From Arthrobacter jiangjiafuii (GTDB lineage Bacteria; Actinomycetota; Actinomycetes; Actinomycetales; Micrococcaceae), in NCBI RefSeq assembly GCF_018622995.1, contig NZ_CP076022.1, positions 1,798,001 through 1,862,000 on the forward strand: a stretch of DNA of 64,000 nucleotides, given 5' to 3'. The position numbers and the translations under genes are program-made. Numbering within the stretch: the first letter of the stretch is position 1; the number at the start of each line of letters is the position of its first letter. Positions 36,685-44,946 of this stretch are shown piece by piece. The notes beneath the pieces are model-generated. The model ran no database searches, was not told the origin of the DNA, and was given only the letters and a program-made list of their open reading frames with translations.

Positions 36685-37293
36685 ATGAGTACCGCACGCA
36701 CCTCCGCCCGGCAGTTGGGAGTGGCCATCCGCGCTGTCGCTGTCCTGACCCTGGCCCTGGGCATCGTCTATCCGCTGGCAGTCACCGGCATCGGGCAGGC
36801 GGTGGCAAATTCCCAGGCCAATGGGTCCCCAGTGTCCGCTGACGGAACCACCGTCGGTTCGGCCCTGATCGGCCAGGACTTCACCGATGACAACGGCGCC
36901 GCCCTGCCCCAGTGGTTCCAGTCCCGGCCCTCCGCTGCCGGTGACGGATACGACGGCGGTGCCTCCAGCGGCTCCAACCTCGGCCCCACCAACCCCGACC
37001 TGGCGGCGGCCATCGAGGAACGACGTTCGGCGGTTGCTGAATTGGAGGGGGTCAGCCCGGATGAGGTGCCCGCGGACGCCGTGACTGCGTCGTCGTCGGG
37101 CCTGGATCCCCACATCAGCCCCGCATACGCCCGGCTCCAGGTGAACCGGGTGGCCGCCGAGCGCGGGCTGGACCCGGACGAGGTGCTCGCCCTGGTCGAA
37201 TCAGCTGTCCAGGGCCGGGCCGGGGGAGTGCTGGGCGAGCCCGTGGTCAACGTGTTGAAGCTGAACTTTGCGCTCTCGGAGCTGGACACTTAG
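36685..37293 (+). CDS. kdpC: K+-transporting ATPase subunit KdpC
   Basis: A 202-residue subunit with one N-terminal membrane helix (AIRAVAVLTLALGIVYPLAVTG) and an extracytoplasmic part: SALIGQDFTDDNGAALPQWFQSRPSAAGDGYD, GSNLGPTNPDL and SSSGLDPHISPAYA, all KdpC signatures. It stabilises KdpB and contacts KdpA. 67 bases after kdpB; kdpD follows 3 bases after its stop. Confidence 0.96.
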   Translation: MSTARTSARQLGVAIRAVAVLTLALGIVYPLAVTGIGQAVANSQANGSPVSADGTTVGSALIGQDFTDDNGAALPQWFQSRPSAAGDGYDGGASSGSNLGPTNPDLAAAIEERRSAVAELEGVSPDEVPADAVTASSSGLDPHISPAYARLQVNRVAAERGLDPDEVLALVESAVQGRAGGVLGEPVVNVLKLNFALSELDT

Positions 37294-37296
37294 GAG

Positions 37297-39858
37297 ATGA
37301 CACGAGGACAACTCCGGGTATTCCTGGGCGCTGCGCCCGGAGTCGGCAAGACGTACACCATGCTCGAAGAGGGGCGCAGGCTCCGCAGCGAGGGATATGA
37401 CGTGGCGGTGGCGGTGGTGGAAACCCACGGCCGCGCCGCCACGGCCGCCATGGCCGAGGGCCTGGAAACGGTGCCACCGGTTGTGGTGGACCACCGCGGA
37501 CTGGTCCTGTCCGAGCTGGACCTGGCCGGGGTCCTGGACCGGAGGCCGGACTACGCGCTGGTGGACGAGCTGGCTCACACCAACGCCCCCGGCCTGGCCC
37601 ACGCGAAGCGCTGGCAGGATGTGCAGGCACTGCTCGACGCCGGCATCAACGTCCTGTCCACGGTGAACATCCAGCACATTGAATCCCTGAACGACGTCAT
37701 CGAGCAGATCACCGGTACCGTGCAGCGGGAAACGGTGCCGGACTCGGTGCTCCGGGCGGCCGACCAGGTGGAGCTGGTGGACATTGCCCCGCAACTGCTG
37801 CGCGGGCGGCTCTCGCAGGGCATCATCTATCCCTCGGGGCGGGTGGACGCGGCGCTGTCGAACTATTTCCGGCTGGGAAACCTGACCGCCCTCCGGGAAC
37901 TGGCGCTGCTGTGGCTGGCCGACGAGGTGGACAGCTCCCTCAAGCGCTACCGGGCCGAAAACGGGATCTCCAACAAGTGGGAAGCCCGGGAACGGGTGGT
38001 GGTCACGCTGACCGGCGGCCCCGAGGGACAGACCCTGCTGCGCCGGGGCGCGCGGATCGCCGCCCGGTCCGCTGGCGGCGAGCTGCTGGCCGTGCATGTG
38101 ACCAGTCCCGACGGGCTGCGGGACGCCCATCCCGGCGAGCTCTCGGCCCAGCGGGCCCTGGTGGAGAAGCTCGGCGGCACGTTCCACCAGGTGGTGGGCG
38201 GGGACGTTCCGCATGCCCTGGTGGACTTTGCCCGCGGGGTGAACGCCACCCAGCTGGTCATCGGCGTCAGCCGGCGGCCCCGGCTGGCGGCGCTGCTGAC
38301 CGGTCCCGGCATTGGGGCGACCGTGGTGCGCGAGTCCGGGGACATCGACGTGCACATCGTCAACCATGCCGCTGCCGGCGGCCGGGCAGTGCTGCCCCGG
38401 CTCGGCGGCGCGCTGACGATGCGCCGCCGGCTCTGGGGCATGGCCCTGGCCCTGGCCGGCGGACCCCTGCTGACCTGGTTCCTGGTGGCGATGAGCACGC
38501 CGTCCTCCATCACCGGAGACGTCCTCAGCTACCAGTTGCTGGTCATCCTGGTGGCGCTGGCCGGCGGCATCTGGCCGGCATTGTTTGCCGCCCTGCTCTC
38601 CGGGATCACCCTGGACTATTTCTTCATCCAACCCCTCTACACCGTCACCGTTGCCACCCCCGAGCATGCGCTGGCCCTGATCCTGTATATCGTCAACGCC
38701 GTGCTGGTGAGCTTTGTGGTGGACCGCGCGGCCCGGCGGTCCCGCACCGCCCGGCGCGCCGCCGCCGAATCGGAGCTGCTCGCTTCAGTGGCCGGCAACG
38801 TGCTGCGCGGCGAGGACGCGCTGGCCGCCCTCGTGAGCCGTACCCGGGAAGCGTTCAACCTCACGTCCGTGCGCCTGCTGGCCGACGGCGTGGAGCTGGC
38901 CGCTGCGGGCACGCGTCCGCCGGCCGGAACTGGCGACAACGAACCGGCCGGATCTGCCGGCAATGGGCCGGCGGGGAATGCGGGCGCTAAGCCGACGCGC
39001 CTGCCGGTCGGTGACCGGGCCGAGCTGGAACTGTACGGCCGCGACCTGGAGGCGGCGGACCGCCGGCTGCTGGCAGTCATCACGGCACAGCTCGAGGCGG
39101 CCATGGACTTTGGCGACCTCACCCAAACCGCCGAAGGGCTGGGTTCCCTCGCCGCCACCGACAAAGTCCGCACCGCCCTGCTGGCCGCCGTCGGGCACGA
39201 CCTGCGCCGTCCGCTCACCGCCGCCACAGCGGCAGTCACCGGGCTGCGCGCGCCCGATGTGCAGTGGAGCGAGCAGGACCGCAGTGAGCTGCTGGCCACC
39301 GCTGAGGAATCCCTGGCCACGCTCTCGGACCTGGTCACGAGCCTGCTGGACGTCAGCCGGCTGCAGGCCGGGGTGCTGGGCATCAGCCTGGCCCCGCTGG
39401 AAACCGCCGAAGCAGTGCTGCCCGCCCTGGAAGAACTCAATCTGGGCCCGGCCGAAGTGGAGCTGGAGATTCCGGCGGACCTGCCGCCGGTACTGGCCGA
39501 TTCCGTACTGCTGCAGCGCGTCCTGGTGAACCTGCTGGCGAACGCCGTCCGGTTCTCCCCGCCGGGAAGCAAAGTGGTGCTGGCCGCCAGCGCGTTTGCC
39601 GGCCGCGTGGAAGTGCGGGTCATAGACTGTGGGCCGGGAATTGCTCCGGAACGCCTGCAGGATGTTTTTGTGCCGTTCCAGCGCCTGGGGGACACGGACA
39701 ACCTGACCGGCCTGGGCCTGGGACTCGCCCTGGCCAAGGGCTTCATGGAGGGAATGATGGGAACGCTGGAAACCGAGGACACCCCCGGCGGCGGCCTGAC
39801 CATGGTGCTGTCGCTGCCCGTCGCTGCCGGGGCACCCGTGACGGCAGGAACACCGTGA
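37297..39858 (+). CDS. kdpD: Sensor histidine kinase KdpD
   Basis: An 853-residue kinase with the full KdpD order: N-terminal KdpD domain with the Walker-A-like GAAPGVGKT (11-19), a Usp-like domain (REERVVVTLTGGPEGQ onward), four membrane helices around residues 385-480 (LWGMALALAGGPLL to IVNAVLVSFVV), a GAF-like stretch with a Gly/Asn/Pro-rich insert, HisKA with H634 in LAAVGHDLRRPLT, and HATPase (LVNLLANAVRFSPPGS, GLGLGLALAKGFM). It senses low K+/ionic stress and phosphorylates KdpE. GTGA overlap with kdpE. Confidence 0.97.
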   Translation: MTRGQLRVFLGAAPGVGKTYTMLEEGRRLRSEGYDVAVAVVETHGRAATAAMAEGLETVPPVVVDHRGLVLSELDLAGVLDRRPDYALVDELAHTNAPGLAHAKRWQDVQALLDAGINVLSTVNIQHIESLNDVIEQITGTVQRETVPDSVLRAADQVELVDIAPQLLRGRLSQGIIYPSGRVDAALSNYFRLGNLTALRELALLWLADEVDSSLKRYRAENGISNKWEARERVVVTLTGGPEGQTLLRRGARIAARSAGGELLAVHVTSPDGLRDAHPGELSAQRALVEKLGGTFHQVVGGDVPHALVDFARGVNATQLVIGVSRRPRLAALLTGPGIGATVVRESGDIDVHIVNHAAAGGRAVLPRLGGALTMRRRLWGMALALAGGPLLTWFLVAMSTPSSITGDVLSYQLLVILVALAGGIWPALFAALLSGITLDYFFIQPLYTVTVATPEHALALILYIVNAVLVSFVVDRAARRSRTARRAAAESELLASVAGNVLRGEDALAALVSRTREAFNLTSVRLLADGVELAAAGTRPPAGTGDNEPAGSAGNGPAGNAGAKPTRLPVGDRAELELYGRDLEAADRRLLAVITAQLEAAMDFGDLTQTAEGLGSLAATDKVRTALLAAVGHDLRRPLTAATAAVTGLRAPDVQWSEQDRSELLATAEESLATLSDLVTSLLDVSRLQAGVLGISLAPLETAEAVLPALEELNLGPAEVELEIPADLPPVLADSVLLQRVLVNLLANAVRFSPPGSKVVLAASAFAGRVEVRVIDCGPGIAPERLQDVFVPFQRLGDTDNLTGLGLGLALAKGFMEGMMGTLETEDTPGGGLTMVLSLPVAAGAPVTAGTP

Positions 39859-40544
39859 AGATCCTGGTGGCCGACGACGACGTCCAGATCCTCCGCGCCC
39901 TGCGGATCACTCTCTCCGCCTACGGCTACGACGTGGTCACCGCGGCCGACGGCGCTGCAGCGGTCCGCAAGGCCGTGGAGGCCCATCCGGACCTGATCGT
40001 GCTGGATCTGGGCATGCCCCGGCTCAGCGGGATGGAGGTTATCGAGGCCGTGCGGGGCTGGAGCCGGGCGCCGATCCTGGTCATCTCCGGCCGGACCGAC
40101 TCCGCCGACAAGGTCCGCGCACTGGACCTCGGTGCAGACGATTACGTCACCAAGCCCTTTTCCACCGAGGAACTGATGGCCCGGATCCGCGCCCTGACCC
40201 GCCGCACCCCTGTCGCTCCGGAACAGAGCGAAGTGCTCTTTGGAGATGTCCGGGTGGACCTGGCTGCCAAGGCGGTGGCCCGGGTTTCCGACGGCTCAGC
40301 CATCCACCTGACACCCACCGAATGGCGGCTGATGGAGGCACTGCTCCAGCATCCGGGCCGGCTGATCAGCCAGCCCTCGCTGCTGGCCGATGTCTGGGGT
40401 CCAGGCACCACCGACACCGGCTACCTCCGCCTCTATATGGGGCAGCTGCGGCGCAAGCTCGAAGCGGACCCAGCCGCGCCGGTGCACTTCGTCACCGAAC
40501 ACGGCATGGGGTACCGCTTCGTACCTGCCGGGCAGGCCCGGTAG
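39855..40544 (+). CDS. kdpE: Response regulator KdpE
   Basis: A 229-residue OmpR-type regulator: receiver with acidic D7-D9, phospho-acceptor D51 (LIVLDLGMP), T/S at 79 and K100; C-terminal winged helix with HLTPTEWRLMEALLQHPGR and MGQLRRKLEADPA. GTG start overlaps the kdpD stop by four bases. Activates kdpFABC expression under K+ limitation; possible target repeat at 32439-32460. Confidence 0.96.
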   Translation: MKILVADDDVQILRALRITLSAYGYDVVTAADGAAAVRKAVEAHPDLIVLDLGMPRLSGMEVIEAVRGWSRAPILVISGRTDSADKVRALDLGADDYVTKPFSTEELMARIRALTRRTPVAPEQSEVLFGDVRVDLAAKAVARVSDGSAIHLTPTEWRLMEALLQHPGRLISQPSLLADVWGPGTTDTGYLRLYMGQLRRKLEADPAAPVHFVTEHGMGYRFVPAGQAR

Positions 40545-40563
40545 CCGCTACGAGAGGCTGTAG

Positions 40564-43023
40564 TTAGGAAAGGCTGTAGGCCCGCGGGAGCTTCATCCCG
40601 CGTTCCTCCATGACCGACCGCAGCCTGCTCGGGTAGTCGGTGATGATGCCGTCCACGCCCAGTTCGATCAGCGTGTTCATGTCGGCCTCCTCGTTCACCG
40701 TCCAGGGGATGACTTTGAGCCCTGCATCATGCGCCTGCCGGATCAGCTCAGGCGTCACCGTCGTGGCAATGGGGGAGAGGACGTCGTACCCCGCCGCCGC
40801 GGCAGCCAGCGCCACCGAACCGTTGTAATCGTCGATGTCGATGCCGCCCAGCTGGGGTGCTGCCCCCGGCTGGCCCACCTGCAGGGCAACGGCGTCCTCG
40901 GCCAGCGCCACGAGTGTCAGCTGCGGCGCGATCTCGGCGACCAGGTTCAAAGCGGACCAGTCAAAAGACTGGATCGTGGTGCGGTGCTCCCGTCCGGGAG
41001 CCTCCACTTCCGCGACCACGGCCCGGACCAGGGCCTCCATACCCGGACCGCCTTCCAGCCCATCTTCGACTTTGGTTTCCACATTGAACCGGATCTTCCG
41101 TGCGTCGTAGCTATCGGCGAGTGCATAGACATCCCGGAGTTCGGCAATCCGGTTGCCCTGCACCACTTGCTGCTCGGGGTAGCCCGGCAGCTGCTGGAAG
41201 CCGCAGTCCAGTGTCGCGACCTGTGCCAGGGTCAGGTCGGCCACCCGGTCACCTACATAGGGAAACTCGGGGTCGGCCGTGGTCGCCGGCGCGGTGTCCC
41301 GGCATTTCTGGGGCATGATCGTGTCGTCATGCCACACCACCACCCTGCCGTCCTCGGTCAGATGTGTATCCAGCTCCAGAGTGGTGACCCCCAGTTCCAG
41401 GGAGCGGGCAAAGGCGGTGAGGGATTCCTCCGTGTATTCGCCGCGCCCGCCCCGGTGTGACTGCAGGTCAAAGCGGTTCATATTGCCCTGCCACACGCCA
41501 TCTCCGTGGCCATGTCCGTTGCCGTTGCCGTGGCCGTTGCCGTGGCCATGTCCGTTGCCATCACCGCCTTCGCCGTCACCTGCGCCGGCCCGCATCAGCT
41601 GCACCATCACGTCGAAGATGTGCGTGTTCTCATAAACCCCGGTCAGCAGTTCCGAACCCGGTCCGGTTGCTGTCAGGGGCACATCCAAAGCCGTGTGGCC
41701 GTCGGTGGTCCAGTCGACCATGAACTGCTGGGTGGAGTTGGCCACGGGCAGCGGTCCGTCCTCTGCGGACTGGCCGTCGCCGGATTCATCCGGTTCTTCC
41801 CCGGGTTCGGGCGTATCTACCGATTCGATGGTCAGGCCGCCGGTCTGGTGATCGCCGACCACGATCAGCAGGGTATCGCCGTCCTGCTCTGCGAATTCCT
41901 TGGCCAGTGCCACCGAACGGTCAAACTCAATACCGGAATCAATGGTGAGCTGGGCATTGTTGACGTGACTGAAGGCATCGATGCCTTCTTCCTCCACCAT
42001 CAGGAAGAAGCCCTCGCCGGCTGTTCCGTTTTCCCCGCCGCCGTTCCCGGGATTTCCTCCGCCGTGGCGGGCTGCGTCGGCAACTCCGGTATCTCCGGCA
42101 TCACCGGAATCCCCAGCCCCGCCACTGAGGATTTCCAGTGCCTTGGCTGTCATGTCCGTCAGCGGAACGGTCGGGGCGTACTGCTCCTGGGTCCCTTCGC
42201 CGTATTGGAACATCTCCTGGTTGGCGAACAGTCCCAGCACCTGCGGTCCTTCCGCCGACAGCAGTCCCTCGCGGTCCCATACGTATTCATAACCCAGGGA
42301 CTGGGCCTGCTCCACCAGGTTTCCCTCCGTGCCGGCACTCTGCTCAGTGGGATCCTCAGTGGGATTATCGGGATACTTGCCCGGGTTCCCGGCCGGATAC
42401 CAGTAGTCCTCACCGCCGCCGAGGATCACCTCGGGCCGGCTGCTCTCCAGGAACTGGCGGGCGATCGCGCTCTGCTCATCCCGGTCCAGCACATGGGATC
42501 CGAAGGCCGCCGGCGTCGCGTCGGTGACGTTGCTCGTGGTCACCAGACCGGTGGACATGCCCAGCTGTTCCGCCACTTCCAGTGCGGAGGTGACGGGTTG
42601 CTGATTGAGGTCCACGCCTACGGCCCCGTTGTAGGTCTTTACCCCGGTAGCCATGGAAGTGGCTGCGGCCGCCGAATCCGTCACGAAGGTCCCCGGATCC
42701 GCTGAGTTCGTATGCGCACGGCCGACGGCGGGCAGCGAGTCCATCGCCAGTTCGCCGGTCAGTCCCACCAGGGCCAGCCGGATCAGTTCGCGCTGCCCCG
42801 GGCCCATACCGTCCCCGACCATCAGGATCACGTTTCGGGCCGCGGGGGAGTCGTCGTCCTGCCCTCCGCCCCCGCCTTCCGCGTTCTCGTGTGTGAGGGT
42901 AGCCGGGTGCCGGCCGGCCTGCTGCATGCCGGTGACCGGTCCAGTTCCCGATACGACGACGACGGCGGCAATTGCCGCCGTCGTCACCGCCCGCAGGGTG
43001 TTGCCCGTGATTGTCTGTTTCAC
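40564..43023 (-). CDS. Secreted alkaline phosphatase-glycerophosphodiesterase fusion
   Basis: An 819-residue exported protein. Signal peptide about residues 1-30 (hydrophobic AVTTAAIAAVVVVSGTG). Residues ~60-475 are a PhoA-type alkaline phosphatase: D71 in MVGDGMG, nucleophile S117 in VTDSAAAATSMATG, zinc ligands D349/H353 (GIDAFSH), D391-H392 (GDHQTGG) and H443 (DGHTALD). A His/Gly/Asn linker follows (about 481-509). Residues ~516-805 are a GDPD barrel: H523-R524 (QSHRGG), E550 and D552, H565 (WHDD). One polypeptide could split glycerophosphodiesters and then strip phosphate from glycerol-3-phosphate. Loops near 300-335 are also Gly-rich. No membrane anchor is seen. Confidence 0.92.
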   Translation of the reverse strand: MKQTITGNTLRAVTTAAIAAVVVVSGTGPVTGMQQAGRHPATLTHENAEGGGGGQDDDSPAARNVILMVGDGMGPGQRELIRLALVGLTGELAMDSLPAVGRAHTNSADPGTFVTDSAAAATSMATGVKTYNGAVGVDLNQQPVTSALEVAEQLGMSTGLVTTSNVTDATPAAFGSHVLDRDEQSAIARQFLESSRPEVILGGGEDYWYPAGNPGKYPDNPTEDPTEQSAGTEGNLVEQAQSLGYEYVWDREGLLSAEGPQVLGLFANQEMFQYGEGTQEQYAPTVPLTDMTAKALEILSGGAGDSGDAGDTGVADAARHGGGNPGNGGGENGTAGEGFFLMVEEEGIDAFSHVNNAQLTIDSGIEFDRSVALAKEFAEQDGDTLLIVVGDHQTGGLTIESVDTPEPGEEPDESGDGQSAEDGPLPVANSTQQFMVDWTTDGHTALDVPLTATGPGSELLTGVYENTHIFDVMVQLMRAGAGDGEGGDGNGHGHGNGHGNGNGHGHGDGVWQGNMNRFDLQSHRGGRGEYTEESLTAFARSLELGVTTLELDTHLTEDGRVVVWHDDTIMPQKCRDTAPATTADPEFPYVGDRVADLTLAQVATLDCGFQQLPGYPEQQVVQGNRIAELRDVYALADSYDARKIRFNVETKVEDGLEGGPGMEALVRAVVAEVEAPGREHRTTIQSFDWSALNLVAEIAPQLTLVALAEDAVALQVGQPGAAPQLGGIDIDDYNGSVALAAAAAGYDVLSPIATTVTPELIRQAHDAGLKVIPWTVNEEADMNTLIELGVDGIITDYPSRLRSVMEERGMKLPRAYSLS

Positions 43024-43170
43024 AGTGGAATCCCTTCAGAGTGCGATGCGGCCAGCAGTGTCCTGGCCGTTTGGGCACCCCCGGGCGTCCTCCGTGGGCC
43101 CCACAGTCTGCACCCGTCTCAGGGGTGTCAACCGTGGAGTGCGACCTTGCCCGGCGTCGTCTCCAATCCA

Positions 43171-43499
43171 AACCTCCATATAGCCGACGATCCTGAGCTG
43201 GCCCGTGACAGTCTTCGGGCGATCGGTCTGGCTGACCGGTACAACCGGATCTGGGCGCAGGACCGCAGCGGGGCGGCAGGGATACTCCGCGAGCTGCTTA
43301 TCGGACTGGGTGAGGACAGCGAAATCAGAGCGCCGCTGTATCGGCGGGACAAGCTGGAGGCGGCGAAGCCGATCGCCATCGGCAACAACTCACCGTAGGG
43401 CGAAACTCGGTCATCGGCGCCGGTGCCGTTGTCGCCCGGGGCGTACCGGCAAACGTGGTGGTCGTGGGAAATCCGGTGCGCGTTGTGAAGGACCTCTAG
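43171..43499 (+). pseudogene. Remnant of maltose/galactoside O-acetyltransferase (Maa-like)
   Basis: The frame from 43171 (LHIADDPELARDSLRAIGLADRYN) through AAGILRELLIGLGEDSEIRAPLY matches the N-terminal domain of Maa-type acetyltransferases. It jumps straight to LEAAKPIAIGNN, losing the ~60 residues that form most of the hexapeptide helix. A second gap and frameshift follow: from 43389 another frame gives LTVGRNSVIGAGAVVARG then NVVVVGNPVRVVKDL, the normal C-terminal end. Two internal deletions, one out of frame, and no start codon in place: a dead gene. Its TAG overlaps the stop of the convergent DUF72 gene. Confidence 0.85.
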
Positions 43500-44237
43500 C
43501 CGTCCGGCTCCTGGTCCAGCAGCGTGCGCAGTGTCCGCGCATTGCGGACGGCATGCCCCTCGCCGTCGTTGTTGAAATACACATAGATGTCCTTGGCGTG
43601 GGACTGCCATTCACGGATCCTCTCGGCCCACCAGCGCAGATCTGCGTCGCTGTAAGAACCCGCGTAGAGGTGCTCATGGTCCGGTCCGTGCATACGGACA
43701 TAGACGAACGATGCGGTGGCTACGAGGTTGCAGGGCAGATGGGCACCGCTCATGACGGTGTAGGCGGTGTCGTGCCGGGCCAGGAGGTCGTAGACGTCCT
43801 GGGTTTCCCAGCTGGGATGACGGAACTCGACGGCGGTCTTGATCCCGCGGGGGAGTGTGGCCAGGAAGTAGTCCAGCCGCGCGTCGTCGCGTTCCATATC
43901 CGGCGGCAGCTGCACGATCAGGACCCCGGCTTTGTCGCCCAGCTCATTCCAGCAGCGGCTGATGCGCCCGATCCATTCCTCCGGCTCACGCAGTTTGCGG
44001 GCGTGGGTCAGTCCGCGGGGCGCCTTCACCGAGAACCGGTAGTGCTCCGGCAGCCGCTCCGGGTAAGCCGCGAAGGCCGGCTCCCGTGGCCAGCGGTAGA
44101 AGCTTCCGTTGTACTCCACGGTGTCGAATTCCGCAGCGTAGGTTTCCAGCCACCTCCGGTTCGGAAGCCCCCGGCGGATACAGCACGTTGCGCCAGTGGT
44201 TGTAGCTCCAACCGGAGGTGCCGATGTGGAATGCCAC
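43496..44237 (-). pseudogene. DUF72-family gene with a one-base frameshift
   Basis: The GTG at 44237 starts FHIGTSGWSYNHWRNVLYPPG, the classic DUF72 N-terminus. At a run of five C (G on the coding strand, 44168-44172) the frame is lost; dropping one G restores LPNRRWLETYAAEFDTVEYN and then the rest of the family (FSVKAPRGLTHARKL, GVLIVQLPPDMERD, VEFRHPSWETQDVY, YVRMHGPDHEHLYAGSY, YVYFNNDGEGHAVRNA) to the stop at 43496. Either an indel in a homopolymer in the assembly or a real inactivation. If corrected the protein would be about 246 residues, normal length. Confidence 0.85.
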
Positions 44238-44251
44238 GGTTCCGCCCGGGT

Positions 44252-44872
44252 TTACTCGAACCGGGAGGTATCGCCGGTTCCGCGGCGCACGATTTCGGCT
44301 TCGCCGCTGGAGTAGTCGATGACCGTGGTGAGATCGGGGCCGCAGAAGCCTGAATCGAGCACGGCGTCCACCTGATGATCGAGGCGTTCCTTGATTTCCC
44401 AGCCATCAGTCAGCGGGTCCTCTTCGCCCGGCAGCAGCAGGGTGCTGGAGATCATCGGCTCGCCGAGTTCGGCCAGCAGCGCCTGAACCACCTTGTTCTC
44501 GGGGATCCGCACGCCCACTGTCTTTTTCTTTGGCTGTGACAGCCAGCGGGGCACGTCTTTCACTGCCGGGAGGATAAAGGTGTAGCTGCCCGGAGTGACG
44601 GCCTTGATGCTGCGGAAAATGTTGTTGTCCATCTGTACGAACTGTCCGAGCTGCGCGAAATCGCTGCACATCAGGGTGAAGTGGTGCTTGTCGTCCAAAT
44701 GGCGAATGGACCGGATCCGATCCAAGGCGTCCTTGTTGCTCAGCTGGGCCCCCAAGGCGTAGCAGGAATCCGTGGGGTAGGCGATCAGCCCGCCGGAGCG
44801 CAGGATCGCGGCAACCTGCCCAATGGTGCGTTGCTGCGGGTTTTCCGGGTGAATATCAAAGTAGCGAGCCAT
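44252..44872 (-). CDS. YciO/Sua5/YrdC-family threonylcarbamoyl-AMP synthase-like protein
   Basis: A 206-residue single-domain YrdC-like protein. Nucleotide/substrate groove motifs: GGLIAYPTDSCYALGAQ, the basic RSIRHLDDKHHFTLMC, SYTFILPAVKDVP, KKTVGVRIPENKV and a SSTLLLPG strand. The N-terminus MARYFDIHPENPQQRTI is that of the YciO branch, whose role beside true TsaC/Sua5 is less certain. It lies 14 bases upstream of (before) the DUF72 gene start, both on the minus strand, so it may be co-transcribed with it. Confidence 0.87.
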   Translation of the reverse strand: MARYFDIHPENPQQRTIGQVAAILRSGGLIAYPTDSCYALGAQLSNKDALDRIRSIRHLDDKHHFTLMCSDFAQLGQFVQMDNNIFRSIKAVTPGSYTFILPAVKDVPRWLSQPKKKTVGVRIPENKVVQALLAELGEPMISSTLLLPGEEDPLTDGWEIKERLDHQVDAVLDSGFCGPDLTTVIDYSSGEAEIVRRGTGDTSRFE

Positions 44873-44946
44873 GTCTTGAGCTTACCGCCGCGGTGCTGTT
44901 TCCATATGGCCCGGGGGTTGGTGCAGGACCCCGGCCGGACGAACGG

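Noticed and set aside
41506-41590. Short repeats that looked like a CRISPR or tandem array
   Set aside because: They are GCCATG/GCCGTT-type units that encode the His/Gly/Asn linker of the phosphatase-GDPD fusion; no spacers or dyad structure.
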